The notes under the pieces were generated by a model. It did no database searches, was not told where the DNA came from, and saw nothing but the letters and a program-made list of their open reading frames with translations. Position numbers and translations under genes: made by a program. A stretch of DNA of 32,413 nucleotides from Firmicutes bacterium UBA5774 (lineage in GTDB: Bacteria; Bacillota; Clostridia; Peptostreptococcales; Anaerovoracaceae), in contig DIEM01000044.1 of the NCBI GenBank assembly GCA_002418625.1, forward strand, positions 5,113 to 37,525, written 5' to 3'. Positions 8,680 through 16,418 of the stretch are shown piece by piece (positions within the stretch are counted from its first letter, which is position 1; each line of letters opens with the position of its first letter).

Positions 8680-9989
8680 TTTGCGGCACCCCCTTCGATG
8701 ACCATTTTTTTTGCGAGTCTGTTGATCAGCGCCAGCTGCTTTTTGGCCGGGCACACATAGGTGCAGCAGCCGCATTCCATGCAGATGGTGACCTTCAGCT
8801 TTTTAAGCTCTTCAACATCCTCCACTTCGTAGGCTTTGGCGATGTAGGTCGGCATCAGGTCGAGCGGGCAGCTTGCCACACAGCGTCCGCATCTGATGCA
8901 GGCGGTTTCAGGCTGTTCCAGCGTCTGGAGCTCGTCGAAGGCCAGTATCGCGTTATTGTTCTTGATAAGGGGCTTCTTGTCATCGTAAATGGCCCTGCCC
9001 ATCATCGGCCCTCCCATGATGATTTTGCGCGGGACTTTTTTATAACCGCCGCAGAATGCTATGACATCGCTGATCAGAGCGCCGATGGGCGCATATAGAT
9101 TTTTTGGCGTTGTGACCGCATTGCCGTCGACAGTGATGCGCTTTCTCATGACAGGCATTCCTGTCTTGAAGTATCTGGAAATAAAAGAGACGGTCGAGAC
9201 GTTTGATACAAGCACGCCGATATCTGCCGGCAGTTTGCCCGGCGGAAGAGGCCGTCCGGTCACTTCGTATATCAATACACGCTCAGCGCCCTGGGGGTAT
9301 TGGGATTTCAGCGTTATGACCTCTATTGAGGAATCATCGCCGATCTCTTCCTTGATAGCGGCGATCGCCTTTGGCTTGTTGCTTTCGATACCGATATAGG
9401 TTTTTTCAAGATCCAGATATTTCATGATCAGCCTTGCGCCGTTGATCACGTGCTTGGTTGATTCGAGCATCGTGCGATAATCGGAAGTAATGTATGGTTC
9501 ACATTCTGCACCGTTGATGATCAGGATCTTGACCTCTTCGATATTCTTGGGGTTATATTTGACATGCGTCGGAAAAGCGGCGCCGCCCAGGCCTACTATG
9601 CCGGATGCGCGTACCGCTTTCAGAAAATCCTCCCGTGTTTCAGCCTTGGGCGGCGACAGGCCCTCCCACATTGTCTGAAGGCCGTCCGTTTCTATAACGA
9701 CCATTTTATCCTTTGTGCCAAGAAGAGACATGATATCCTCTATTGCCACGACTTTGCCGGATGCGCTCGAATGGATGGGCGCGCTGACATATGCATCGGT
9801 ATCTCCGATCGGCTGGCCGACCTTGACCAGGTCGCCGGGCGCGACCAGCGGGATGCATGGAGCGCCGATATGCTGGACCATGGAAATATAGATCCGGCCT
9901 GGTACAGGCATGATCTCGGTTTTGCATTCCATGGTGTTCTTGCAGTAATCCACATGTATACCGTGCAGCTGTTTTTTAAATAAACCCAT
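8676..9989 (-). CDS. rnfC: RnfC, NADH-binding iron-sulfur subunit of the Rnf complex
   Basis: The protein has 437 residues and is predicted soluble, bound to the membrane face. It contains the glycine-rich GLGGAAFPTHVK NADH/FMN-binding segment seen in RnfC and NuoF. It also has two 4Fe-4S motifs: C364-x2-C-x2-C-x3-C (CIRCGRCVASCP) and C403-x2-C-x2-C-x3-C (CMECGCCTYVCP). It passes electrons between the RnfB/D/G chain and NAD+. It is the first gene of the operon; ATG at 9989 has CCTCC on the plus strand at 10000-10004 as its ribosome site. All five downstream genes follow with overlaps or short gaps, so the stoichiometry is probably set by coupled translation. Confidence 0.95.
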   Translation of the reverse strand: MGLFKKQLHGIHVDYCKNTMECKTEIMPVPGRIYISMVQHIGAPCIPLVAPGDLVKVGQPIGDTDAYVSAPIHSSASGKVVAIEDIMSLLGTKDKMVVIETDGLQTMWEGLSPPKAETREDFLKAVRASGIVGLGGAAFPTHVKYNPKNIEEVKILIINGAECEPYITSDYRTMLESTKHVINGARLIMKYLDLEKTYIGIESNKPKAIAAIKEEIGDDSSIEVITLKSQYPQGAERVLIYEVTGRPLPPGKLPADIGVLVSNVSTVSFISRYFKTGMPVMRKRITVDGNAVTTPKNLYAPIGALISDVIAFCGGYKKVPRKIIMGGPMMGRAIYDDKKPLIKNNNAILAFDELQTLEQPETACIRCGRCVASCPLDLMPTYIAKAYEVEDVEELKKLKVTICMECGCCTYVCPAKKQLALINRLAKKMVIEGGAAK

Positions 9990-10209
9990 GATGCCTTTTC
10001 CTCCTTCTTTATTAATGTAGTTCTTATCCGATCCTTAACAGCGATGCTGATTATTTATGTATGAACAGATCACAAATGGTCAAGGCCAGTTAAAAATAAA
10101 GCAAAAATGATGCCATGATTTTGGGAATTGTCAAATTGTCCTGCAATTGAGCAGATATGCATTCAGAATACGTCCGATGCAAAACGGATACCGGCTTCGA
10201 TCTGTATGG

Positions 10210-10307
10210 TTATGCGCACAACTGTACGGTTTCGGTCCATGCGAGCGGCCGTCCGGCAAGACCGGCAAAACGATTTTCGAACAAACCCGTGATATTTTCT
10301 CCTCCTT
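10210..10307 (-). pseudogene. Possible decayed copy of the rnfC ribosome site and first codons
   Basis: On the minus strand, 10307-10274 aligns without gaps to 10006-9973, the rnfC ribosome site and start. 26 of 34 bases match by hand count, and all eight differences are transitions. The start ATG corresponds to ACG at 10290. Reading from there gives T-GLFENRFAGLAG, to compare with M-GLFKKQLHGIHV of RnfC, and the frame stops at 10210. Similarity fades after about twelve codons. It could be a duplication remnant, or chance similarity helped by the purine-rich ribosome site. Confidence 0.35.
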
Positions 10308-10513
10308 TTCCGAAAGATTGAAAAAATTTGCCTGAGAAGCAATACATCTTTATAACCTTTTTCAGGGGAACAATGGCTGGTCGAGGCTCCTGAAATTAGG
10401 AATAGCAATAAATATGCCACTTCAGAATATTATTAATATAGTATACATATAAGAAGAAAAATGACAAGTGGAAAATAAAGATTATACAAAATACATGAAG
10501 AGAATACAATGTT

Positions 10514-10560
10514 AAAAAAGGGAAAATGACGGAATGGAAGCATTCATCCGAAATTTTCCC
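10514..10560 (-). terminator. Intrinsic terminator downstream of cysK
   Basis: Read on the minus strand, GGGAAAAT pairs with ATTTTCCC, and an inner CGGAT..ATCCG-like pairing extends the stem (10520-10560). Six T residues follow (plus-strand A run 10514-10519). It lies about 45 bases past the cysK stop. Confidence 0.75.
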
Positions 10561-10603
10561 TGTGTTCGGCAAAAAAACCGAAAACTATTTTAATTAATAA
10601 AAA

Positions 10604-11530
10604 TTAAACAAACAGATCCGTCGATAAATATCTTTCGCCCGTATCAGGGAAAAGAATGGCAATTTTTTTCCCTGCATTCTCCGGCCGTTTCGATAATTGC
10701 ACGGCAGCCGCCGCGGCGGCGCCGGAAGATATGCCGACCAAAAGGCCCTCGTTCCGGGCAAGGAGCCGTGTGGCTTCTATGGCGTCCTCGGCTTTGATCT
10801 TGATGATTTCGTCAATGACGCTCATGTTCAGGACCGCAGGGACAAATCCCGCGCCAATGCCCTGGATTTTGTGGGGGCCGGGAGCTCCGCCTGAAAGAAC
10901 AGGTGAATCGAAGGGCTCCACTGCGACGATGCGGATATAGCGGCTTTTGCTTTTCAGGCCCTCGCCGACGCCTGTTACGGTTCCGCCCGTTCCAACGCCT
11001 GCGACAAAAATATCGACCTGTCCGTCTGTATCGTGCCAGATTTCCTCTGCGGTGGTCTCACGATGCATCTTTGGATTCGCGGGATTGACGAACTGGCCGG
11101 GGATGAAGGAATGCGGCATCTTAGACGCCAATTCCTCGGCCTTCTCGATCGCGCCCCGCATGCCGGATACGGCCGGGGTAAGGACGATTTCGGCGCCATA
11201 TGCGGCAAGAAGGCTTCGGCGCTCGACGCTCATGCTTTCGGACATCGTCAGGATAACACGATACCCTCTGGAAGCCGCGACGGCAGCAAGGCCCACTCCG
11301 GTATTGCCGCTCGTCGGCTCTATGATGATGCTGTTTCGCTTGAGGAGCCCTTTTTCCTCCGCATCCCTGATCATGGCGTATGCAGTCCTGTCTTTGACGC
11401 TGCCGGCAGGATTGAAGTATTCGAGCTTTGCGATCAGTTCGGCGCCGGCGCCTGTAAGGGCCGCGAACCGGTGAAGCCGTATGAGAGGGGTATGGCCTAT
11501 CAGGTCAGTAATATTATCCGCGATTTTCAA
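10604..11530 (-). CDS. cysK: Cysteine synthase (O-acetylserine sulfhydrylase)
   Basis: The protein has 308 residues, normal for CysK. It joins O-acetylserine and sulfide to make cysteine, using PLP. Visible motifs are the PLP lysine K46 in NPAGSVKDR, the substrate loop PTSGNTG, the phosphate-binding GTGGTVTG, and the late ISSGAAAAA segment. The start is probably TTG at 11530: the family begins MKI.DNIT.LIG.TPL exactly here, and GGAAGG lies about seven bases upstream. A GTG at 11539 would add three residues but sits on top of the ribosome site. The start lies inside the 3' end of the exporter gene, so the two are translated together. No cysE is visible. CysM or a cystathionine beta-synthase-like role is less likely given the length and motifs. 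Confidence 0.92.
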   Translation of the reverse strand: MKIADNITDLIGHTPLIRLHRFAALTGAGAELIAKLEYFNPAGSVKDRTAYAMIRDAEEKGLLKRNSIIIEPTSGNTGVGLAAVAASRGYRVILTMSESMSVERRSLLAAYGAEIVLTPAVSGMRGAIEKAEELASKMPHSFIPGQFVNPANPKMHRETTAEEIWHDTDGQVDIFVAGVGTGGTVTGVGEGLKSKSRYIRIVAVEPFDSPVLSGGAPGPHKIQGIGAGFVPAVLNMSVIDEIIKIKAEDAIEATRLLARNEGLLVGISSGAAAAAAVQLSKRPENAGKKIAILFPDTGERYLSTDLFV

Positions 11531-12527
11531 AATGAACACCTTCCTTTTCCTGAGTACTCAATACGCGTCTGCTTTTCCAAAAGCCGGGCGATCCGCCTGG
11601 CAGCTGGGAGATGACGATTGCGGCGAACATGATGGCACAGCCGGTCAATTCGCGGGAAGAAAGCATCTCGCCGAGCAGGAGCCAGCCCCCGAGAGCGCCG
11701 AAGACCGCTTCCATGCTCAGAATGATCGAAGCCAGCGTTGGCGGGGCGTTCTTCTGCCCGACGATCTGGAGCGTGAAAGCGACGCCGCTGGACAATATGC
11801 CGCTATACAGGATCGGCACGAGAGTCAGCTGTATCGACGCCAATGATATCTCTTCGACAAAGAGCGCGACGATCAGGCTGACGGCCGAAACGATGGCGAA
11901 CTGCATGCAGGAGAGCCTGAGCGCGGACACCTTGCCGGCATAATGGTTGATCACCAGTATGTGTGCGGCCCAGAAACCTGCTCCGATCAGGATCACGAAG
12001 TCTCCAAGGCTGATCGTGATGCTTTCCGTAATGCAGAGCAGATAAAGGCCGACAGTGGCCAGCGCGACGCCGATCCAGGCGTTCAGGGTGACTTTGTGCT
12101 TGAGGAATATCCCGAAAACCGGTACCAGTACTATGTAGAGTGCAGTGATGAATCCGGTTTTTCCGGCTGTCGTGAAGAATATGCCGAACTGCTGGAGGGA
12201 GGCGCCGGAAAAAAGGATCAGCCCGCAGATTATCCCGGCCTTGACCGGATATTTTCGCAGCATAAGCGCTTTGTGCGCAATTTTTGCGTCCTCAGCCGAA
12301 ACAGCCTGGCTGCAGCCGTCTTCTGCGGCGATGCGATTACGAGCCTCCGATTTTTCTATAAAATAAATGACCGGCAGCAGCGTCAGGGCGCCGATGGCAA
12401 AGCGGATGCCGTTGAAGGCGAACGGACCCATGGTCTCCGATCCGACACGCTGTGCCACAAAGGCGAATCCCCAGATCATGGCGGTGAGCATCAGGAGGAG
12501 ATTGGCCTCGACCTGTTTTTTACTCAT
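11514..12527 (-). CDS. EamA-family (DMT) transporter, possible cysteine/O-acetylserine exporter
   Basis: The protein has 337 residues with about ten membrane helices, arranged as two EamA repeats; AMIWGFAFVAQR in the first helix is typical of the drug/metabolite transporter superfamily. A hydrophilic insert of about 35 residues (IEKSEARNR to KAL) separates helices in the first repeat. ATG at 12527 is preferred over the ATG at 12545 because AAAGGAG lies eight bases before it. The gene overlaps cysK by 17 bases. In E. coli the family's name-giver EamA exports O-acetylserine and cysteine, so a similar substrate is a reasonable inference from the neighbour. The family is broad and other metabolites are possible. 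Confidence 0.85.
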   Translation of the reverse strand: MSKKQVEANLLLMLTAMIWGFAFVAQRVGSETMGPFAFNGIRFAIGALTLLPVIYFIEKSEARNRIAAEDGCSQAVSAEDAKIAHKALMLRKYPVKAGIICGLILFSGASLQQFGIFFTTAGKTGFITALYIVLVPVFGIFLKHKVTLNAWIGVALATVGLYLLCITESITISLGDFVILIGAGFWAAHILVINHYAGKVSALRLSCMQFAIVSAVSLIVALFVEEISLASIQLTLVPILYSGILSSGVAFTLQIVGQKNAPPTLASIILSMEAVFGALGGWLLLGEMLSSRELTGCAIMFAAIVISQLPGGSPGFWKSRRVLSTQEKEGVHFENRG

Positions 12528-12637
12528 ATGAAACACTCCTTTCATAAAGCAGAAACTCCGGCATCAAAATGATTAGAGTGCATTGCTTTTCTTTCTGACT
12601 AATGATTTCCGACCGCCTGGCGGCGGCTTCCAATTAG

Positions 12638-12666
12638 ATTAAATATGATTGCCCTGACAATGTCAA
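12638..12666 (-). promoter_or_regulatory. Promoter of the exporter-cysK operon
   Basis: On the minus strand, TTGACA (plus coordinates 12661-12666), a 17-bp spacer and TTTAAT (12638-12643) form a near-consensus sigma-A promoter. It overlaps the divergent promoter of the acyl-CoA synthetase genes. The predicted leader is about 100 bases and includes a GC-rich segment with short inverted repeats. Confidence 0.65.
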
Positions 12667-12677
12667 GATGGTAAAAT
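12649..12677 (+). promoter_or_regulatory. Promoter of the acyl-CoA synthetase pair with palindrome in its spacer
   Basis: TTGCCC (12649-12654), a 17-bp spacer and TAAAAT (12672-12677) form a plausible sigma-A promoter. The spacer contains the perfect palindrome TGACA-A-TGTCA (12655-12665). Its right arm is part of the -35 hexamer of the divergent promoter. A repressor bound there would cover both promoters. No regulator gene is adjacent. Confidence 0.6.
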
Positions 12678-12706
12678 TATGTACATGGAGCGAAGGAGAG
12701 ATGATG

Positions 12707-14461
12707 ATGGGAATCAATTTCGGCATGAACGTGAATCGTTTTAAAGATGAGTTGTATAAAGTCAGGGAGATATCAGATCTGAAGGACATGGTCGCCGGCA
12801 GCGCCGACCTCTATGCCGACAGCGACGCCTATCTTGTCAAGGATACGCCGGGGGGCAGATACCGTGCAGTCAAGTTCAGTCAGTTCAAGGAGGACATGGA
12901 CGCCCTCGGAACGGCGCTGCTTGAAATCGGGCTGGGCGGTGAAAGGATTGCAGTTATCGGAGAAAACCGCTATGAATGGGTTCTTTCATATATGTCTGTG
13001 GTCAACGGCACCGGTATCGTGGTTCCGCTGGACAAGGAGCTTCCGGTGGGAGAGATCCACCATCTGCTTGAACGATGCGGCGCCGGAGCTGTCATATATT
13101 CAGGCAAGGTGGGGATCGCCATTGAAGAGGCGGCCCGCGGAGTCGAATCTATCCGATATATGATCAGCATGGATTCGGATCGCAACAGGGACCGTGACTT
13201 GTCGCTGAAACTTTTGATTGAAAAAGGGAAAAGGCTGATTTATGAAGAGAAACGCTCGTTTGTCGACGCAAAGATCGCTCCGGACGCGCTGGCAGTGATA
13301 TTGTACACGTCCGGTACGACGGGTCTTGCCAAAGGCGTCATGCTGTCGCACAGAAATCTTTGCGCGAACATTGTCGGCGTATCGAAATTTGTCAGGCTGA
13401 GCGGAAAGGACACGACGTTGTCGGTTCTGCCGATCCACCATACATATGAAATGACCGGCGACATCATGGTGTGCATCTATCAGGGCGCTTGCGTCGCATT
13501 CTGCGAAGGGCTCAAGCACATAGTCAAGAATATGGCCGAATCGAGGACGACGATCATGCTCGGAGTGCCTCTCATATTTGAGTCCATGCACAAAAAGGTC
13601 TGGAAAAAAGCCGAGAGCAGCGGCAGTGCCGAAAAAATGCGAAAGGCGATTGCGCTGTCAAAGAAATTGAACAGCCTCAACATCAAAGCGGCGAGGAAGA
13701 TGTTCAAGGCCGTTCATTCGGCTCTCGGCGGAAACGTCAGGATGTTCATCAGCGGCGCGGCTGCCATAGATCCCGCGGTGGTGGAGGATTTCAACGCAAT
13801 GGGCATCAACATGTTTCAAGGCTATGGCCTGACCGAATGCTCCCCGCTGGTCGCGGTGAACAAGGACCGTTATTCCAAGCCGGCTTCTGTGGGCCTGCCG
13901 CTTCCGGGAACAGAGATCAGGATCGTGGAGCAGGATGAAAACGGCATCGGCGAGATCGTCTGCAGGAGCGATGCCGTTATGCTGGGATATTTCGAGGATC
14001 CTGCTGAAACGCGCAAGGTCCTGATCGACGGCTGGCTGCATACCGGAGACTACGGTTATTTTGACAAGGACGGCTTTCTCTACATTTCAGGCAGAAAAAA
14101 GAATGTGATCGTTACAAAAAACGGTAAAAATATATTTCCTGAGGAAGTGGAATTCTATCTCAATAAAAGTGATTATATATTGGAGTCCCTCGTATGGGGG
14201 CTTGAGGACGATGAAAGCGGAGAAACCATTGTCTGGGCGGAGATCGTGCCCGACATGGAGCAGATCGCGGATAGGATGGGCGTGCTGTCGGATGAGGCGC
14301 TCAATAAACTCATAAAGACGGAGATCGGAGAGGCCAACGACAAAATGTCATCTTATAAGAGGGTCAAGCGTTTTAATGTTCGTGAAGCGGAATTTGAGAA
14401 GACAACGACCAAAAAGATCAAAAGGCATGTTGCGTTGAAAAGACAGGAGGGATTAAAATGA
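12707..14461 (+). CDS. AMP-forming acyl-CoA synthetase (long-chain fatty acid-CoA ligase type), first of a tandem pair
   Basis: The protein has 584 residues. It activates a carboxylic acid with ATP and joins it to CoA. Motifs in order: P-loop-like YTSGTTGLAKG from residue 200, then GYGLTECSP, then GWLHTGDYG and GRKKNVIVTKNGKNIFPEE, and the C-terminal catalytic Lys region EKTTTKKIKRH. Overall it resembles bacterial long-chain synthetases of the FadD15 kind. Three in-frame ATGs lie at 12701, 12704 and 12707; the last is eight bases from AAGGAG (12693-12698). An open frame starting at 12668 is rejected because the likely -10 element lies downstream of it. The next gene is a paralogue that overlaps by four bases. 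Chain length of the substrate cannot be read from the sequence. Confidence 0.88.
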   Translation: MGINFGMNVNRFKDELYKVREISDLKDMVAGSADLYADSDAYLVKDTPGGRYRAVKFSQFKEDMDALGTALLEIGLGGERIAVIGENRYEWVLSYMSVVNGTGIVVPLDKELPVGEIHHLLERCGAGAVIYSGKVGIAIEEAARGVESIRYMISMDSDRNRDRDLSLKLLIEKGKRLIYEEKRSFVDAKIAPDALAVILYTSGTTGLAKGVMLSHRNLCANIVGVSKFVRLSGKDTTLSVLPIHHTYEMTGDIMVCIYQGACVAFCEGLKHIVKNMAESRTTIMLGVPLIFESMHKKVWKKAESSGSAEKMRKAIALSKKLNSLNIKAARKMFKAVHSALGGNVRMFISGAAAIDPAVVEDFNAMGINMFQGYGLTECSPLVAVNKDRYSKPASVGLPLPGTEIRIVEQDENGIGEIVCRSDAVMLGYFEDPAETRKVLIDGWLHTGDYGYFDKDGFLYISGRKKNVIVTKNGKNIFPEEVEFYLNKSDYILESLVWGLEDDESGETIVWAEIVPDMEQIADRMGVLSDEALNKLIKTEIGEANDKMSSYKRVKRFNVREAEFEKTTTKKIKRHVALKRQEGLK

Positions 14462-16311
14462 CTAAGATCCGCCCGACAGAGAGCAGCGCTCAGGATGCAG
14501 GGCCGATGACCGCGGAAGAAATCAGGCGCGGGGCGCGAGCCGCGGCCGAGGACAAGGTCGCGAAAATAAAGGCATGGCCTGACGAAAAAATCAAGTACAG
14601 GGACGTGCGGCCCATCACGGATATCAAGGACATGTACGAGTCCAGCGTCAGGGAATTCGCTGACAGCATCGCGTTTTATGTCAAGGACGTCATAGGAGGA
14701 CCGTACAGAGGCATCACCTACAGAGAAACGAAAACTGATGTGGATGCCCTGGGGACCGCGCTGATCGCGATGGGGCTCAAGGACAGCAGGATAGCCATAA
14801 TAGGCGAAAACCGATATGAATGGGCCGTCAGCTATCTCGCCGCGGTCTGCGGAACCGGGATCGTCGTTCCTCTTGATAAGGAGCTGCCGGAAAACGAACT
14901 GAACTATCTCGTTAAGAATGCCGAGGTCGATTGCGTCATATTTTCCAACAAGTATGAAAAAATATTCACAGACAGCAAAAGATCCGGCGACAATTCATTG
15001 AAGATCCTGATCAGCATGGATGCGGAGGAGGACAACGGCGACAGACTTTCGCTGAAGGGCGTATTGAATAGAGGCAGAAAACTCGTGTCGAACGGAGACC
15101 GCAGCTTTATCGATGCTTTCATAGACAGGGAGAAGATGAGCATACTGCTGTTCACGTCCGGAACCACCGGGATGGCAAAGGGCGTCATGCTGTCCCATGC
15201 CAACATCGCCGAGAATCTCATGGTCATGATCACGCTGGTCAATATCAGGCCTGAAGATATTTTTTTCTCGGTATTGCCGATACATCATACATACGAATGC
15301 ACCTGCGGATTTTTAGTGCCGTTTTATCGCGGCGCCGCAATAGCATACTGCGAGGGGCTGAAATATATCGTCAAAAACCTTGAGGAGTGCAAGCCGACCG
15401 TTTTCTTAGGTGTTCCGCTGATTTTTGAAAGTATCTATAAGAGGATATGGACACAGGCGAGAAAGAGCGGATCGGACAAGAAACTTCGAAAGGTTCTTGA
15501 GATCAATAAAAAGACAAAAAAAATCGGCCTCGATCTGGCGCCGATACTTCTGAAGAAGGTCACAGCCGTATTCGGCGGAAGGATGCGCATGATGATCGCG
15601 GGAGGCGCCGCGATCGACCCGGAGGTGCTGAAAGGACTGAAGGCTTTCGGGATCAATGCGCTGCAGGGTTACGGCCTGACCGAGTGCTCGCCGATACTCG
15701 CCATCAACCCGGATCATGATCCGCGGGATGACGCGGCCGGCTATCCGCCGCCGTTCATCGATGTCAGGATCGTCGAGCCGAACGAAGAAGGGATCGGCGA
15801 GATCATCACGAGGGGACGGAATGTGATGCTGGGTTATTATAACAACCCGGAGGCAACGGCTCAAGTGCTGAAGGACGGCTGGCTCTACACGGGCGATCTC
15901 GGATTCATAGACCAGGAAGGGTATATACATATTACCGGACGCAAAAAGAATGTCATCATCACCAAGAACGGCAAGAATGTGTTCCCGGAGGAACTGGAAT
16001 TCTATATCAATAAAATCAGTTTTGTCGATGAATGTATGGTATGGGGCGCCGACAGCGAGGACGGCGGCGATACGCTGATCTGCGCAGGCATCAAATTGAA
16101 CGGGGACGAGCTCGAAGAACTGCTGGGAACAGGCTATAGCGACAAGCAGGCCTCCGAGCTGCTTTGGAAGGAGATCGACAAGCTGAACGAAGGGTTTCCG
16201 TTCTTTAAAAGGATCAAAAAAATCGACATTCGCAAGGAAGAATTTGAAAAAACGACCGCAAAGAAGATAAAACGCTTTTCAGCGGCCAATAAAAAGATGC
16301 ATGGTGCATAA
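14458..16311 (+). CDS. AMP-forming acyl-CoA synthetase, second of a tandem pair
   Basis: The protein has 617 residues and is clearly a paralogue of the preceding gene: the two align throughout, including ATP-binding FTSGTTGMAKG from residue 232, GYGLTECSP, GWLYTGDLG, GRKKNVIITKNGKN and the catalytic Lys region EKTTAKKIKRF. It has about 30 extra N-terminal residues, charged and Ala-rich. The start overlaps the previous stop as ATGA, with AGGAGGG just upstream, so the pair is translated together. Both copies keep all core motifs, which suggests different substrates or a heteromeric use, not decay. No beta-oxidation or fatty-acid synthesis gene is adjacent. I see no clear intrinsic terminator after it. 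Confidence 0.88.
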   Translation: MTKIRPTESSAQDAGPMTAEEIRRGARAAAEDKVAKIKAWPDEKIKYRDVRPITDIKDMYESSVREFADSIAFYVKDVIGGPYRGITYRETKTDVDALGTALIAMGLKDSRIAIIGENRYEWAVSYLAAVCGTGIVVPLDKELPENELNYLVKNAEVDCVIFSNKYEKIFTDSKRSGDNSLKILISMDAEEDNGDRLSLKGVLNRGRKLVSNGDRSFIDAFIDREKMSILLFTSGTTGMAKGVMLSHANIAENLMVMITLVNIRPEDIFFSVLPIHHTYECTCGFLVPFYRGAAIAYCEGLKYIVKNLEECKPTVFLGVPLIFESIYKRIWTQARKSGSDKKLRKVLEINKKTKKIGLDLAPILLKKVTAVFGGRMRMMIAGGAAIDPEVLKGLKAFGINALQGYGLTECSPILAINPDHDPRDDAAGYPPPFIDVRIVEPNEEGIGEIITRGRNVMLGYYNNPEATAQVLKDGWLYTGDLGFIDQEGYIHITGRKKNVIITKNGKNVFPEELEFYINKISFVDECMVWGADSEDGGDTLICAGIKLNGDELEELLGTGYSDKQASELLWKEIDKLNEGFPFFKRIKKIDIRKEEFEKTTAKKIKRFSAANKKMHGA

Positions 16312-16327
16312 ATGAACCTTGAATCTA

Positions 16328-16355
16328 TTTACATTCGCCGAATAATTGTTATAAT
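16328..16355 (+). promoter_or_regulatory. Promoter of livK1
   Basis: TTTACA (16328-16333), a 16-bp spacer and a perfect TATAAT (16350-16355) lie just after the second synthetase gene. This makes the transporter operon a separate transcription unit. The start codon is about 55 bases past the expected transcription start. Confidence 0.75.
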
Positions 16356-16418
16356 GGAATAGGTTTGTTCTAAACTGGATATAGCAAAGAACCAGGTCAT
16401 TAATAAGGAGGAGAAGGA

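Larger units (their letters stand above)
9990..10603. other. 614-base region between rnfC and cysK
   Basis: This is the only stretch over 300 bases without a convincing gene. The rnfC-proximal part (9990-10100) must hold the rnf promoter. The best -35 I see is TTGACC on the minus strand (10078-10083), with only weak -10 candidates in the AT-rich stretch 10050-10064. I found no full Rex site. The middle (10210-10307) holds the possible rnfC relic described separately. The part from 10421 is AT-rich and ends in the cysK terminator. Two short open frames cross the middle (10147-10335 plus, 10163-10420 minus); neither has a recognisable product. Confidence 0.6.

Noticed and set aside
10147..10420. 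Short open frames on both strands (62 and 85 codons) in the rnfC-cysK gap
   Set aside because: Neither has a recognisable product or a suitable ribosome site. The minus frame partly overlaps the possible rnfC relic in another reading frame.
9990..10603. Rex operator upstream of the rnf operon
   Set aside because: I looked for TTGTTAA-N4-TTAACAA and its GTTAA-N4-TTAAC core and found only half sites. Direct Rex control of rnf is not supported by this window.
12668..12706. Longer start for the first acyl-CoA synthetase
   Set aside because: The first codons would precede the probable -10 element at 12672-12677, and the ribosome site at 12693-12698 fits the ATG cluster at 12701-12707.
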